A DNA stretch of 59,227 nt from an uncultured delta proteobacterium (GTDB lineage: Bacteria > Desulfobacterota > Desulfovibrionia > Desulfovibrionales > Desulfovibrionaceae). The translations under genes and the position numbers were made by a program. This document shows positions 8,699-17,612 of this stretch, piece by piece; positions within the stretch are counted from its first letter, which is position 1; every line of letters begins with the position of its first letter. The stretch lies in contig CAIMRY010000042.1 of assembly GCA_903843965.1 (NCBI GenBank), positions 1-59,227 of the forward strand. Reading direction: 5' to 3'. The notes beneath the pieces were generated by a model. The model did not search any database and was not told the origin of the DNA. It was given only the letters and a program-made list of their open reading frames with translations.

Positions 8699-9148
8699 GT
8701 GCGTCTACTTGGTCATGCCCACCGCAGTCTGGACCCGAAGGGTCGGCTCATGCTGACCCCGGAGTTCCGCGACCAGCTCCTGGCGGAATCGCCGGGAGGC
8801 ACTGTGGTGCTGACCATGTTCGACGGCCAGATCATCGGCATCACCCCCGGCCAGTGGGACACCTTCCTGGCCGAGCTGGACAAGGTCAACGTGCCCTCGG
8901 CCACGCTCCAGAACGTGCGCCGCAAGGCCCTGTTCTGCTACGCCGAGGTGGTGCTGGACAAACAGGGCCGCATCCAGCTGCCCGCGCACCTGCGCAAGAG
9001 CGGCCGCATCGACCGGGACATCGTTCTGGCCGGCGTGGGCGACCGTTTTGAGATCTGGGACAAGGACCGCTTCGAGTCCCTGCTTGAGCAGAGCGATGCG
9101 GATGTCTCCGAAGAGATGGCCAGGGCGAACATCGCTCTGCCTTTCTAG
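8699..9148 (+). CDS. mraZ: transcriptional regulator MraZ
   Basis: 149 residues from the GTG at 8699, chosen because AGGGGGAAAA precedes it and because the alignment to the family starts here (RLLGHAHRSLDPKGRL). An earlier in-frame GTG at 8648 would place the coding region over the operator. Two AbrB-like swapped-hairpin halves are visible: LDPKGRL near residue 10 and LDKQGRIQLP near residue 85. MraZ forms a ring and binds tandem TGGGN boxes, here four of them just upstream. It is the first gene of the dcw cluster, with rsmH 15 bp downstream. Confidence 0.95.
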   Translation: MRLLGHAHRSLDPKGRLMLTPEFRDQLLAESPGGTVVLTMFDGQIIGITPGQWDTFLAELDKVNVPSATLQNVRRKALFCYAEVVLDKQGRIQLPAHLRKSGRIDRDIVLAGVGDRFEIWDKDRFESLLEQSDADVSEEMARANIALPF

Positions 9149-9163
9149 TCGGCGGGAGCGACC

Positions 9164-10141
9164 ATGAGCGATGCGCAGGAGGTCCCCCACATCCCGGTGA
9201 TGCTTGAGGAAGTGGTGGAGTATCTCGGCCCCAGGCCGGGCGGCCGCTACCTCGACGGCACCCTGGGCCTGGCCGGGCACAGCCTTGGCCTTTTGCGGGC
9301 CTCTGGCGGCCGGGCCGAGCTGGTGTGCCTGGACCGCGACGAGCAGGCGCTGGCCCTGGCGCGGGAGCGCCTGAAGGAATTTCCGGGCCAGGCCAAAACC
9401 TTCCACCTGGCCTTCAGCGAATTCGAAACGGCCCTGGACCAGGCCGGGTGGGACAAGCTCGACGGCGCGGTGCTCGACCTGGGCGTGTCCTCGCTCCAGC
9501 TGGACGAGGCCGGGCGCGGGTTCAGCTTCATGGCCGACGGACCGCTGGACATGCGCATGGACCCGGGCGGCGGCATGCCCCCGGCGCGCACCCTGGTGAA
9601 CAAGGCCCACTACGAGGAGCTGCGCAGCATCATCCGCGACCTGGGCGACGAGCCCCTGGGCGGAAAAATTGCGCGCGCCATCGTGCGCATACGCGAGCAG
9701 GAGGAAATTCGGACCACGGCGAGGCTTGCGGAGATCGTGGCCAAGGCGTATCCACCCGACCGCCGCCGCGAGGCCCGCAATCACCCGGCCACGCGCACGT
9801 TCATGGCCCTGCGCATGGCCGTGAACAACGAGATCGGCGAGGTCCGGGAATTTTTGGAGCGCATCGTGCGCCGCCTGAACCCCGGGGCGCGGCTGGCCAT
9901 CATCTCCTTTCACTCCGCAGAGGACCGCGAGGTGAAGGGGGCCTTTCGCCACTGGGCCCTGGGCTGCCGCTGCCCCATTGAGCAGCAGATCTGCACCTGC
10001 GACCGCACCCCGCTGGCCCGCGTGCTGACAAAAAAGCCGCAGTTGCCCACGCAGCTGGAGATGGACCGCAACCCGCGCAGCCGCAGCGCCAAACTGCGCG
10101 TGGCCGAACGCCTGGGACCGGATGCAGGAGGTCGGCCATGA
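9164..10141 (+). CDS. rsmH: 16S rRNA (cytosine-1402-N4)-methyltransferase RsmH
   Basis: 325 residues, the usual family length. The N-terminus has HIPVM and the SAM-binding loop LDGTLGLAGHS (about residues 30-40). DLGVSSLQLDE lies near residue 105, and a typical end contains NPRSRSAKLRVAE. It methylates C1402 of 16S rRNA in the ribosomal P site. The gene follows mraZ as in nearly all dcw clusters, and its stop overlaps the ftsL start (ATGA), implying translational coupling. Confidence 0.97.
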   Translation: MSDAQEVPHIPVMLEEVVEYLGPRPGGRYLDGTLGLAGHSLGLLRASGGRAELVCLDRDEQALALARERLKEFPGQAKTFHLAFSEFETALDQAGWDKLDGAVLDLGVSSLQLDEAGRGFSFMADGPLDMRMDPGGGMPPARTLVNKAHYEELRSIIRDLGDEPLGGKIARAIVRIREQEEIRTTARLAEIVAKAYPPDRRREARNHPATRTFMALRMAVNNEIGEVREFLERIVRRLNPGARLAIISFHSAEDREVKGAFRHWALGCRCPIEQQICTCDRTPLARVLTKKPQLPTQLEMDRNPRSRSAKLRVAERLGPDAGGRP

Positions 10142-10428
10142 GCAGTTTCAAGGGGTCGCTGCTGTCATTTTTTGGGGCCGTCAGCATTATTCTGCTGCTG
10201 AGCCTGTCCTCGGTGTGGCTGAACATCGAGCGCATGGACCTGGCGTATGACTTGAACAAGATGGAGAAGGACCTGGCCAGCCGCAACGCACTGGCCTCCA
10301 AGCTCGAACTGGAGCGCAACAACCTGATCTCGCCATACCGGCTCAAACGCCTGGCGGCCACGTATGGGCTGGGGCCCGTGGGGCCGGGGCAGATGCGCCT
10401 GATGACCGGGCAGGATCAGGGGAAATAG
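10138..10428 (+). CDS. ftsL: cell division protein FtsL
   Basis: 96 residues: a short cytoplasmic start, one membrane helix (about residues 7-28) and a coiled-coil-like stretch (about 30-65) with RLKRLAATYGL near the C-terminus, the layout of FtsL. FtsL bridges FtsQ/FtsB and FtsW/FtsI at the divisome. Sequence conservation is low in this family, so the name rests on size, topology and position between rsmH and ftsI. It starts inside the rsmH stop. Confidence 0.85.
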   Translation: MSSFKGSLLSFFGAVSIILLLSLSSVWLNIERMDLAYDLNKMEKDLASRNALASKLELERNNLISPYRLKRLAATYGLGPVGPGQMRLMTGQDQGK

Positions 10429-10443
10429 ACGGCAGAGGCAGCC

Positions 10444-12426
10444 ATGATCAAGCGAGTTCCGCGCAGCCGCGAGGGTGCGCCGACCAGATCAAAGACGGAC
10501 ACCGGCAAGCTCAAGCTCTTGCTGGTGGGCCTGTTTTTCGCCGCGATCTGGCTGACTCTCTGGGGCCGGGCGGCCTACGTGCAGCTCTACCTCGGGCCGG
10601 AGCTCAAGAAGGGGGCCGAGAAGCAGAGCCTGGCCACCGGGTTTGAACTGGGCGAGCGGGGCCGCATCTACGACAGGAACGGGGCCATATTGGCCACCAG
10701 CGTGGAGAGCAAGTCCGTGTACATCTCGCCCATCAAGGTCGAACGCGCGGCCCAAACCGCCCAGACCCTGTCCCAGATTCTGGATGTTCCCAAAAAGGAC
10801 ATTGAGCGCGATCTGGCCTCGAAGATGGGCTTCGTCTGGATCAAGCGCCAGATAGGCGACCGCGAGGCCAAGGCCCTGGAGGCCGCGAAGCTGCCGGGCG
10901 TGTTTTTGACCAGCGAGTACCGCCGCATGTTCCCCAACCACCAATCCGCCGGGCAGGTGCTCGGCTTTGTCGGCGTGGACGGCATCGGGCTGGAGGGCCT
11001 GGAGAAGCATTTCGAGGAGCGCATGGTGGGCCGCCAGGCCAAGTACGTGGTCCAGCGCGACGCCACCGGGCGCAGGCTGTACCTGGACGACCAGGGCCGC
11101 GAGATGGACATCCGCGGGGCCGACGTGCGCCTGACGCTGGACACCGTGATCCAGGACGCCGCCGAGCAGTCCCTGGCCGAGGCCGTGACCCGCTACAACG
11201 GCCGCTCCGGCATGGCCCTGGTGGTCAAGGTGGACAGCGGCGAGATACTGGCCCTGGCCCACTTCCCCTTCCTGAACCCCAACGCCGCCAACCTGTCCAA
11301 GCCCGCCGCCCGCCGCAACCGCGCCGCGCTCGACATGTTCGAGCCGGGCTCCACCCTGAAGCCCTTTGTCTTTGCCGCCGCCCTGGAGCAGAAGGTCATC
11401 GACCCAAGCAAGATCTTCGACTGCGAAAACGGCAAGTGGGTGCTGCGCGGCAAGACCATCCGCGACACCCACCCCTACCACTGGCTCTCGGCCAACCGCA
11501 TCCTGCGCTACTCCAGCAACATCGGAACGGCCAAGATCGGCCTGGCCCTGGGCGCGCAGAACTATTACAGCACCCTGCGCAAGCTGGGCTTTGGCGAGCG
11601 CACCGACCTGGACATCCCCGGCGAGTCTCCGGGCAAGCTGCGCCCGCCCAAGGAATGGAGCGAGATCGACCTGGCCTCCATCTCCTTTGGCCAGGGCATC
11701 GGCGTCACCGCCCTGCAAATGGCCCGGGCCTACCTGGTCCTGGCCAACATGGGGGCGCCCAAACCGCTCAAGCTGGTGCTTGAGCCGGAATCCCCGCCCC
11801 CGCCCCAGGCCGAGCGCGTGTTCAGCCCCGGCACCGCCGAGACCGTGCTCTCCATGATGCGCGAAGTGGTGGACGAGGACGGCACCGGCAAGCTGGCGCG
11901 CATTCCCGGAATGGTGGTGGCGGGCAAGACCGGCACTGCGCAGAAGGCCGGCGCCGTGGGCAAGGGCTACGGCGACGGCATCGTGGCCTCCTTCGTGGGC
12001 CTGTTTCCCGGCGACAAGCCAGAGTACCTGATCATGGTCTTCGTGGACGAGCCCTCGCCCGTGGACCTGGGCGGCGTGGTCTGCGCGCCCGCCGTGCGCG
12101 AAATCGCCATCAAGACCCTGTCGTACTACAACCGCCTGCCCGAGGCCAAGCTGCTGACCCAGCCCGAGCCCTCGGAGTCGTCCATGCAGGAAAAGGCCAC
12201 CCGCGCGCCCCAGGCCGCAGCTGGGGCCGCCGTGCCCGACCTCACCGGCCTGCCCGTGCGCCGGGCCCTGGAGGCCCTGGGTAAGCGCGGCATCGTGCCC
12301 ACCATCAAGGGTGCGGGCATGGTCATAGGGCGCCAGAAACCCCTGCCAGGCGAGCCCTGGCCTGAAACCAAAAGCGGCAGCAAGGATGGCGGCTTCATCC
12401 TCTGGCTGCAGGAAGGGTCGAAATAA
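10444..12426 (+). CDS. ftsI: penicillin-binding protein FtsI (PBP3) with C-terminal PASTA domain
   Basis: 660 residues. A membrane anchor lies near residues 22-42, followed by the PBP dimer domain and the transpeptidase domain with all three motifs: S303-T-L-K306, S357-S-N359 and K495-T-G-T. A PASTA domain occupies about residues 594-650 (VPDLTGLPVRRALEAL), an addition found in several deltaproteobacterial FtsI proteins and in Gram-positives. It cross-links septal peptidoglycan with FtsW. The TAA stop shares a base with the ATG of murE. Confidence 0.96.
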   Translation: MIKRVPRSREGAPTRSKTDTGKLKLLLVGLFFAAIWLTLWGRAAYVQLYLGPELKKGAEKQSLATGFELGERGRIYDRNGAILATSVESKSVYISPIKVERAAQTAQTLSQILDVPKKDIERDLASKMGFVWIKRQIGDREAKALEAAKLPGVFLTSEYRRMFPNHQSAGQVLGFVGVDGIGLEGLEKHFEERMVGRQAKYVVQRDATGRRLYLDDQGREMDIRGADVRLTLDTVIQDAAEQSLAEAVTRYNGRSGMALVVKVDSGEILALAHFPFLNPNAANLSKPAARRNRAALDMFEPGSTLKPFVFAAALEQKVIDPSKIFDCENGKWVLRGKTIRDTHPYHWLSANRILRYSSNIGTAKIGLALGAQNYYSTLRKLGFGERTDLDIPGESPGKLRPPKEWSEIDLASISFGQGIGVTALQMARAYLVLANMGAPKPLKLVLEPESPPPPQAERVFSPGTAETVLSMMREVVDEDGTGKLARIPGMVVAGKTGTAQKAGAVGKGYGDGIVASFVGLFPGDKPEYLIMVFVDEPSPVDLGGVVCAPAVREIAIKTLSYYNRLPEAKLLTQPEPSESSMQEKATRAPQAAAGAAVPDLTGLPVRRALEALGKRGIVPTIKGAGMVIGRQKPLPGEPWPETKSGSKDGGFILWLQEGSK

Positions 12427-13937
12427 TGCCCGCCGCAAGCAAGGCACGCTGGAACGAGCTGCTGGCCCTGGTGGGCCGCGGCCTCATGGTCCGCACGGAC
12501 TCGCGCGAGGTGCGCCCCGGCGAGGTCTTTGTCCTGATGCCCACGGCCGGGGCCCGCAGCGAGGCCTTCCTGGCCCAGGCCCTGGCCAATGGCGCGGCCT
12601 GGATCGTGGCCGGACCGGGCGTGGCCTTGCCCCAGGGGCCGTCGCACGAGCCGTCGCAAGAGCCGGGGGCCAGGCTCATGGCCGTGCCCGACGCAGCCGA
12701 CGCACTGGGGCAGCTGGCCGCCAAATATTTCCGCACCCACAGGCAGGCCATGCAGGTGGTGGCCGTCACCGGCACCAACGGCAAGACCACCATCACCTAT
12801 CTGCTGGAGGGGCTGCTCGCCGCCGCAGGCCGCAAGGTCGGCGCGCTGGGCACTGTGAGCTACCGCTGGCCCGGCGCCTGCATCGAGGCCAGCCTGACCA
12901 CGCCCGGCTGCTGGCGCCTGCACGAGCTGTTCGCCCGGATGTCCGCCGACGGGGTCGACACCGTGGTCATGGAGACCAGCTCCCACGCCCTGCACCAGAA
13001 GCGCGTGGCCGGGCTGGAGTTCGACGCAGCCGTGCTCATCAACCTGACCCAGGACCACCTGGACTACCACGGCGGCTTCGAGGACTACTACCAGGCCAAG
13101 AAGCTTTTGTTCACCAGCTATCCGTGCGCGGACAAGTTCAAGGCCGCCAACGCCGACGACCCCTACGGCCTGCGCCTGCTCTCCGAGCTGCCCGACGCCG
13201 TGGGCTTCACCCTGGCTAACGCCGCCGCCCCGGCAGGCAACCGCATGCTGTGCGGGACCATGACCGCCTGCACCGGCAAGGGCGTGTCCCTGCGCATGGA
13301 GTTCGAGGGCAAGTGCTGGACGCTCGACTCCGGGCTGGTGGGCGCGCACAACGCCTCCAACCTCATGGCCGCGCAGGCCGTGGGCCTGGGCCTGGGCCTG
13401 AACCCCGGCGACATGCAGGCGCTCTCGCCCTTCACCGGCGTGCCCGGCCGCCTGGAGCGCGTGCCAAACGACCACGGCCTGGACATCTTCGTGGACTACG
13501 CCCACACCCCGGACGCGCTCAAAAACGTGCTGCGCGCCCTGCGCGCCCTGGACTTTTCCCGCGTGCTGACCGTGTTCGGCTGCGGCGGCGACCGCGACCG
13601 CACCAAGCGCCCGCTCATGGGCCAGGCCGTGGCCGCGCTTTCGGACGTGGCCATCCTGACCAGCGACAACCCGCGCCACGAGGACCCGCTCGGCATCATG
13701 GCCGATGTGCGCCCCGGCCTGCACAACGGCCTTGCCGCCGGCACCACGAACCTTACGATCATCGAAGAGCCGGACCGCTACACGGCCCTGCGCCTGGCCA
13801 TTTCCCAGCTGCGCCCCGGCGACGTCCTGCTCGTGGCGGGCAAAGGCCACGAGAGCTATCAGCAGATCGGCGATGTGAAGCACCCATTTTCCGATGTCGA
13901 GGCCGTGGGCCGCGCCATCCGCGAGGTCAGGGCATGA
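12426..13937 (+). CDS. murE: UDP-MurNAc-tripeptide synthetase MurE (meso-DAP adding)
   Basis: 503 residues. The ATP loop is GTNGKTT (from residue 116) and the amino-acid specificity motif D414-N-P-R is the one that marks meso-diaminopimelate ligases, so this organism should have DAP-type peptidoglycan. Three Mur ligase domains are present. A 12-bp duplication at 12639-12662 adds SHEPSQEP in the N-terminal domain. The stop overlaps an ATG at 13934 exactly where murF would be expected to begin. Confidence 0.97.
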   Translation: MPAASKARWNELLALVGRGLMVRTDSREVRPGEVFVLMPTAGARSEAFLAQALANGAAWIVAGPGVALPQGPSHEPSQEPGARLMAVPDAADALGQLAAKYFRTHRQAMQVVAVTGTNGKTTITYLLEGLLAAAGRKVGALGTVSYRWPGACIEASLTTPGCWRLHELFARMSADGVDTVVMETSSHALHQKRVAGLEFDAAVLINLTQDHLDYHGGFEDYYQAKKLLFTSYPCADKFKAANADDPYGLRLLSELPDAVGFTLANAAAPAGNRMLCGTMTACTGKGVSLRMEFEGKCWTLDSGLVGAHNASNLMAAQAVGLGLGLNPGDMQALSPFTGVPGRLERVPNDHGLDIFVDYAHTPDALKNVLRALRALDFSRVLTVFGCGGDRDRTKRPLMGQAVAALSDVAILTSDNPRHEDPLGIMADVRPGLHNGLAAGTTNLTIIEEPDRYTALRLAISQLRPGDVLLVAGKGHESYQQIGDVKHPFSDVEAVGRAIREVRA

Positions 13938-14065
13938 ACAGGACCCAAGGCGCCGACGCGCGTTGCCCGGCCCCGGCACAGCCCTGCGTCCAGATGCGCC
14001 TGGCCGGGCTTTGGCCAGCGCGCACGACCCATGACCCTGACACCGCGAAAGGAGGCCGCGCTTGA
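13934..14065 (+). pseudogene. 43-codon ORF in the place of murF; possible deletion scar
   Basis: In related bacteria murF stands between murE and mraY. Here the ATG overlaps the murE stop (ATGA), as a coupled murF start would, but the frame ends after 43 codons, inside the mraY start. The peptide has two Cys and many Pro and shows no Mur ligase motif, so it is probably not functional as MurF. The end of the ORF carries the AAAGGAGG ribosome binding site for mraY. I interpret it as the scar of a murF deletion; it could also be a neutral leader ORF. Confidence 0.5.
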
Positions 14066-15138
14066 TCTATCATCTGCTCTACCCGCTTGCGGCCAAATTC
14101 TCACCGTTCAACGTCCTGCGCTACATCACCTTCCGCAGCGTGTACGCGCTGTTGACCGCGCTGGTGATCTCCATCCTCCTAGGACCCAGGCTCATCGAGT
14201 GGCTGAAGGCCCTGCGCTGCCGCCAGCACATCCTGGAGGAGGTGGCCTGCCACCAGGCCAAGGAAGGCACCCCGACCATGGGCGGCCTGCTCATCGCCGT
14301 GTCGCTGGTCACCAGCGTGCTGCTCTGGGGCGATTTGACCAACGTCTACATCTGGCTCACGCTGTTCGTCTTTGTGGGCTTCGGCTTCGTGGGCTTCCGC
14401 GACGACTACATCAAGGTGGTCAAGAAGCAGAACAAGGGCATCTCGCCGAAGGCCAAGCTGGCCGGGCAGATCTTTGTGGCCGGGTCGGCCATTGCGTTCC
14501 TGATCTTCCAGCCGGCCTACTCCACGCAGCTGGCCGTGCCCTTTTTCAAGCACATCCACCCGGACCTGGGCCTGTTCTACCTGCCCTTCGCCGTGCTTGT
14601 GCTGGTGGGCTCCAGCAACTCCGTGAACCTCACCGACGGGCTGGACGGACTGGCCATAGGCCCCACGGTGGTGGCTGCGGCCTGCTTCGCCATCTTCATC
14701 TACGCCGCAGGCAATGCGGTGATTTCCCAGTACCTGAACATCACGCCCGTGCCCGGCGTGGGCGAGGTCACGGTGTTCTGCGGGGCGCTGGTGGGCGCGG
14801 GCCTGGGCTTCCTCTGGTTCAACGCCTACCCGGCCCAGGTGTTCATGGGCGACGTCGGTTCTCTCTCGTTGGGTGGAACGCTCGGGTTCATCGCCGTTTT
14901 GGCCAAGCAGGAGCTGGTGCTGACCCTGGTCGGCGGGGTGTTCGTGTTCGAAACCCTTTCGGTGATCCTGCAGGTGGGCTACTTCAAGATGAGCGGCGGC
15001 AAGCGCTTTTTCCGCATGGCCCCGCTGCACCACCACTTCGAGCTCAAGGGCATCCCCGAGTCCAAGATCATCATCCGGTTCTGGATCCTTTCCATTCTCA
15101 TGGCCCTCATGGCCTTGAGCACCCTGAAGCTGCGCTAG
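14062..15138 (+). CDS. mraY: phospho-MurNAc-pentapeptide translocase MraY
   Basis: 358 residues beginning at TTG, chosen because AAAGGAGG lies 6-8 bases upstream. About ten membrane helices are visible, with the conserved cytoplasmic motifs TDGLDGLA and HHHFE. The enzyme transfers phospho-MurNAc-pentapeptide from UDP to undecaprenyl phosphate to form lipid I, so it needs the product of MurF, whose gene is missing just upstream. Confidence 0.97.
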   Translation: MIYHLLYPLAAKFSPFNVLRYITFRSVYALLTALVISILLGPRLIEWLKALRCRQHILEEVACHQAKEGTPTMGGLLIAVSLVTSVLLWGDLTNVYIWLTLFVFVGFGFVGFRDDYIKVVKKQNKGISPKAKLAGQIFVAGSAIAFLIFQPAYSTQLAVPFFKHIHPDLGLFYLPFAVLVLVGSSNSVNLTDGLDGLAIGPTVVAAACFAIFIYAAGNAVISQYLNITPVPGVGEVTVFCGALVGAGLGFLWFNAYPAQVFMGDVGSLSLGGTLGFIAVLAKQELVLTLVGGVFVFETLSVILQVGYFKMSGGKRFFRMAPLHHHFELKGIPESKIIIRFWILSILMALMALSTLKLR

Positions 15139-15147
15139 GTGGTGGGC

Positions 15148-16506
15148 ATGAACAGAAAACGTGACCCCCTGAAAAGTCTAAAGATTTTCGAGAACCGCCT
15201 TGTCGTGGTGGTCGGCGCGGGCGTTTCCGGGCTGGCCGCGTGCCGTTTCCTGCTCACCCTGGGGGCGCGCGTGCGCCTGGTGGACGCCAAGGCCGACCTG
15301 CCCAAGGACGTGCTGCTGAAAATAGCGCCGGACCCGGCGACCGCAGGCCTGACGCTGGAGGCCGGGCCGCACAGGCCGGAGCAGTTCGCCGATGCGGACC
15401 TGGTGGTGCTGTCCCCCGGCGTGCCGGTGAAGAAGCTCTCCGCCGTGCTGGCCGGGGTGGACCCTTGGCGCGTGGTGGCCGAGATGGAGTTCGCCTCCTG
15501 GTTCTTGAGCGAGCCGGTCATCGCCATCACCGGCACCAACGGCAAGACCACCACCACGACCCTGGTGGGCCACATCCTGGCCTTTGCTGGCCTGAAGCCC
15601 TTTCTGGGCGGCAACATCGGCACCCCGCTCTGCGACTACCTCATGTCCGACTCCCCGGCGGATGTGCTGGTCATCGAAATTTCGAGCTTCCAGCTCCAGA
15701 ACTGCCGCACCTTTGCCCCGAGGGTCGCCGCCCTGCTTAATTTCTCGGCCAACCACCTGGACTACCACCTGGACATGGAGGAGTACCTTTCGGCCAAGCT
15801 GAACCTCTTCGCCCGCCAGGACCACGGCTGCATCGCCATCGCGCCCGAGAGCATGCGCACGGAACTGGAGGCCAGGAATTTCACCCGCGCCCGTCGCGAC
15901 TACTTCATGGCGGACACGGATTTTGACTGCCCGGGCCTGCCCGGCGCGCACAACCGCGAGAACATCGCCGCCGCCTGGCGCATGGTGCGGCCCTTCGGAG
16001 TCACCGAGTCCCAGGCCCGCGCCGCCATCGCCGGGTTCAAGGCCCTGCCGCACCGCATCGAGCCCGTGGCCGAGGCGCGCGGCGTGCTCTTCGTCAACGA
16101 CTCCAAGGCCACCACGCTCGACAGCGTGGCTGCGGCGGTGAAAAGCTTCGACCGGCCCGTGCGCCTGCTCATGGGCGGGGTGTTCAAGGGCGGCGTGGTG
16201 GAGGACATCCTGCCGGTGCTGAAGGAGCGCGTGGTTTCCGTGGGGCTGTTCGGCGCCGGGCGCGAGGTATTTGAGCCCGCGCTGGCCCCGCACTTCCCCG
16301 TGGCCTGGGACCAGACCCTGGAGGCAGCCGTGCGCCGCCAGTTCGCCCTGGCCCACGCGGGCGAGGTGATCCTGCTCTCCCCGGCCACGGCCAGCTTCGA
16401 CGCCTATTCCGGCTACACCGAGCGCGGGCGGGACTTTGCGCGGGCGGCAGAGGCGCTGCAGGCGGAAACGCCAGTCGGCGGCCAGAACGCGGGGGGGCGC
16501 ACATGA
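15148..16506 (+). CDS. murD: UDP-MurNAc-L-Ala:D-Glu ligase MurD
   Basis: About 452 residues from the ATG at 15148; a GTG at 15139 right after the mraY stop is an alternative start. AGGTGG lies upstream of the ATG. An N-terminal Rossmann-like UDP domain (VVVVGAGVSGLAACRF) is followed by the ATP loop GTNGKTT (residue 129) and the C-terminal ligase domain (FVNDSKATTLDS). It adds D-Glu to UDP-MurNAc-L-Ala in the cytoplasm. The stop overlaps the ftsW start by 4 bp. Confidence 0.96.
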   Translation: MNRKRDPLKSLKIFENRLVVVVGAGVSGLAACRFLLTLGARVRLVDAKADLPKDVLLKIAPDPATAGLTLEAGPHRPEQFADADLVVLSPGVPVKKLSAVLAGVDPWRVVAEMEFASWFLSEPVIAITGTNGKTTTTTLVGHILAFAGLKPFLGGNIGTPLCDYLMSDSPADVLVIEISSFQLQNCRTFAPRVAALLNFSANHLDYHLDMEEYLSAKLNLFARQDHGCIAIAPESMRTELEARNFTRARRDYFMADTDFDCPGLPGAHNRENIAAAWRMVRPFGVTESQARAAIAGFKALPHRIEPVAEARGVLFVNDSKATTLDSVAAAVKSFDRPVRLLMGGVFKGGVVEDILPVLKERVVSVGLFGAGREVFEPALAPHFPVAWDQTLEAAVRRQFALAHAGEVILLSPATASFDAYSGYTERGRDFARAAEALQAETPVGGQNAGGRT

Positions 16507-17612
16507 TCCGCCGTCGGGGCACGCAGTACTACTCCATGGACTACTGGCTCCTGTTCGCCGCGATTTTGCTGGCGGGCATCGGCCTGATCATGGTCTTCTC
16601 CAGCTCGGGCATGATGGCCGAGCGCTTCTACCACGACAAGTACCTGTTCTTCAAAAAGCAGGCGGTCTTCTTCGTCATCGGCACCGCCATGATGATCTTC
16701 TGCGCGCGGGTGAACCGCAAGTTCTTCTACGACCTGACCTACGTCTGGATGTTCGGGGCCATCCTACTGCTGGCCGTGTGCCTGGTCATCGGCACCTCTG
16801 CCGGCGGGGCCAAGCGCTGGATCCACCTGGGGCCCATCTCGCTGCAGCCGCTGGAGTTCGCCAAGCCCGCCCTGGTGCTCTACCTGGCCTATTTCTTCGC
16901 CAAAAAACAGGCGCTCATCCAGGTCAAGACCTTCAGCGTGGGCTTCATCCCGCCCTTTGCGGCCACGGGCGTCATGAGCCTGCTTTTGCTGCTCCAGCCG
17001 GACTTCGGCGGGGCCATGCTGCTGGCCATCCTGCTCATGTTCATGTGTCTGGCCGGGGGCACGCGGGTCATCTACCTCCTGGGCGCGTTCCTCGCGGGCA
17101 GCTGGGGCGGCTGGCTGCTCATCGCCTACTCGCCGTATCGCCTGAAGCGCTGGACCGCGTTCCTGGACCCCTTCGCCACGGCCAAGACCACGGGCTACCA
17201 GCTGGTGCAGTCGCTGTACGCCTTCGGCTCCGGCCAGTTCTTCGGCGCGGGCTTAGGCGCGGGCAAGCAGAAGCTGCTCTTCCTGCCCGAGGCCCACAAC
17301 GACTTCATCATGGCCGTGGTGGGCGAGGAGCTGGGCTTCCTCGGCCTGTCGCTGGTGCTCCTGCTCATGGGCTTTTTGTTCCTGCGGGCCTTCCGCGTGG
17401 CCTTTTTGCAGGATGACCTGCTGGACCGCCTCACGGCCTTCGGCATGACCATCGTGCTGGCCCTGGGCGCGTGCATGAACCTGGCCGTGGTGCTGGGCAC
17501 CGTGCCGCCCAAGGGCGTGCCCATGCCTTTCATCAGCTACGGCGGCAGCTCGCTCATCGTGTCCTTCATCTGCGTGGGCGTTCTGCTCAACCTTTCGAGG
17601 AACCGCACATGA
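16503..17612 (+). CDS. ftsW: septal peptidoglycan glycosyltransferase FtsW
   Basis: 369 residues with about ten membrane helices. The SEDS signature near the C-terminus (PPKGVPMPFISYGGSS) is intact, as is the region LQPLEFAKPALVLYLA. FtsW polymerises lipid II with FtsI at the septum. It overlaps murD upstream and murG downstream (ATGA), typical of tight dcw coupling. Confidence 0.97.
   Translation: MIRRRGTQYYSMDYWLLFAAILLAGIGLIMVFSSSGMMAERFYHDKYLFFKKQAVFFVIGTAMMIFCARVNRKFFYDLTYVWMFGAILLLAVCLVIGTSAGGAKRWIHLGPISLQPLEFAKPALVLYLAYFFAKKQALIQVKTFSVGFIPPFAATGVMSLLLLLQPDFGGAMLLAILLMFMCLAGGTRVIYLLGAFLAGSWGGWLLIAYSPYRLKRWTAFLDPFATAKTTGYQLVQSLYAFGSGQFFGAGLGAGKQKLLFLPEAHNDFIMAVVGEELGFLGLSLVLLLMGFLFLRAFRVAFLQDDLLDRLTAFGMTIVLALGACMNLAVVLGTVPPKGVPMPFISYGGSSLIVSFICVGVLLNLSRNRT

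Noticed and set aside
8593-9051. 152-codon plus-strand frame overlapping mraZ
   Set aside because: It is out of frame with MraZ, Arg/Pro-rich and would run across the MraZ boxes.
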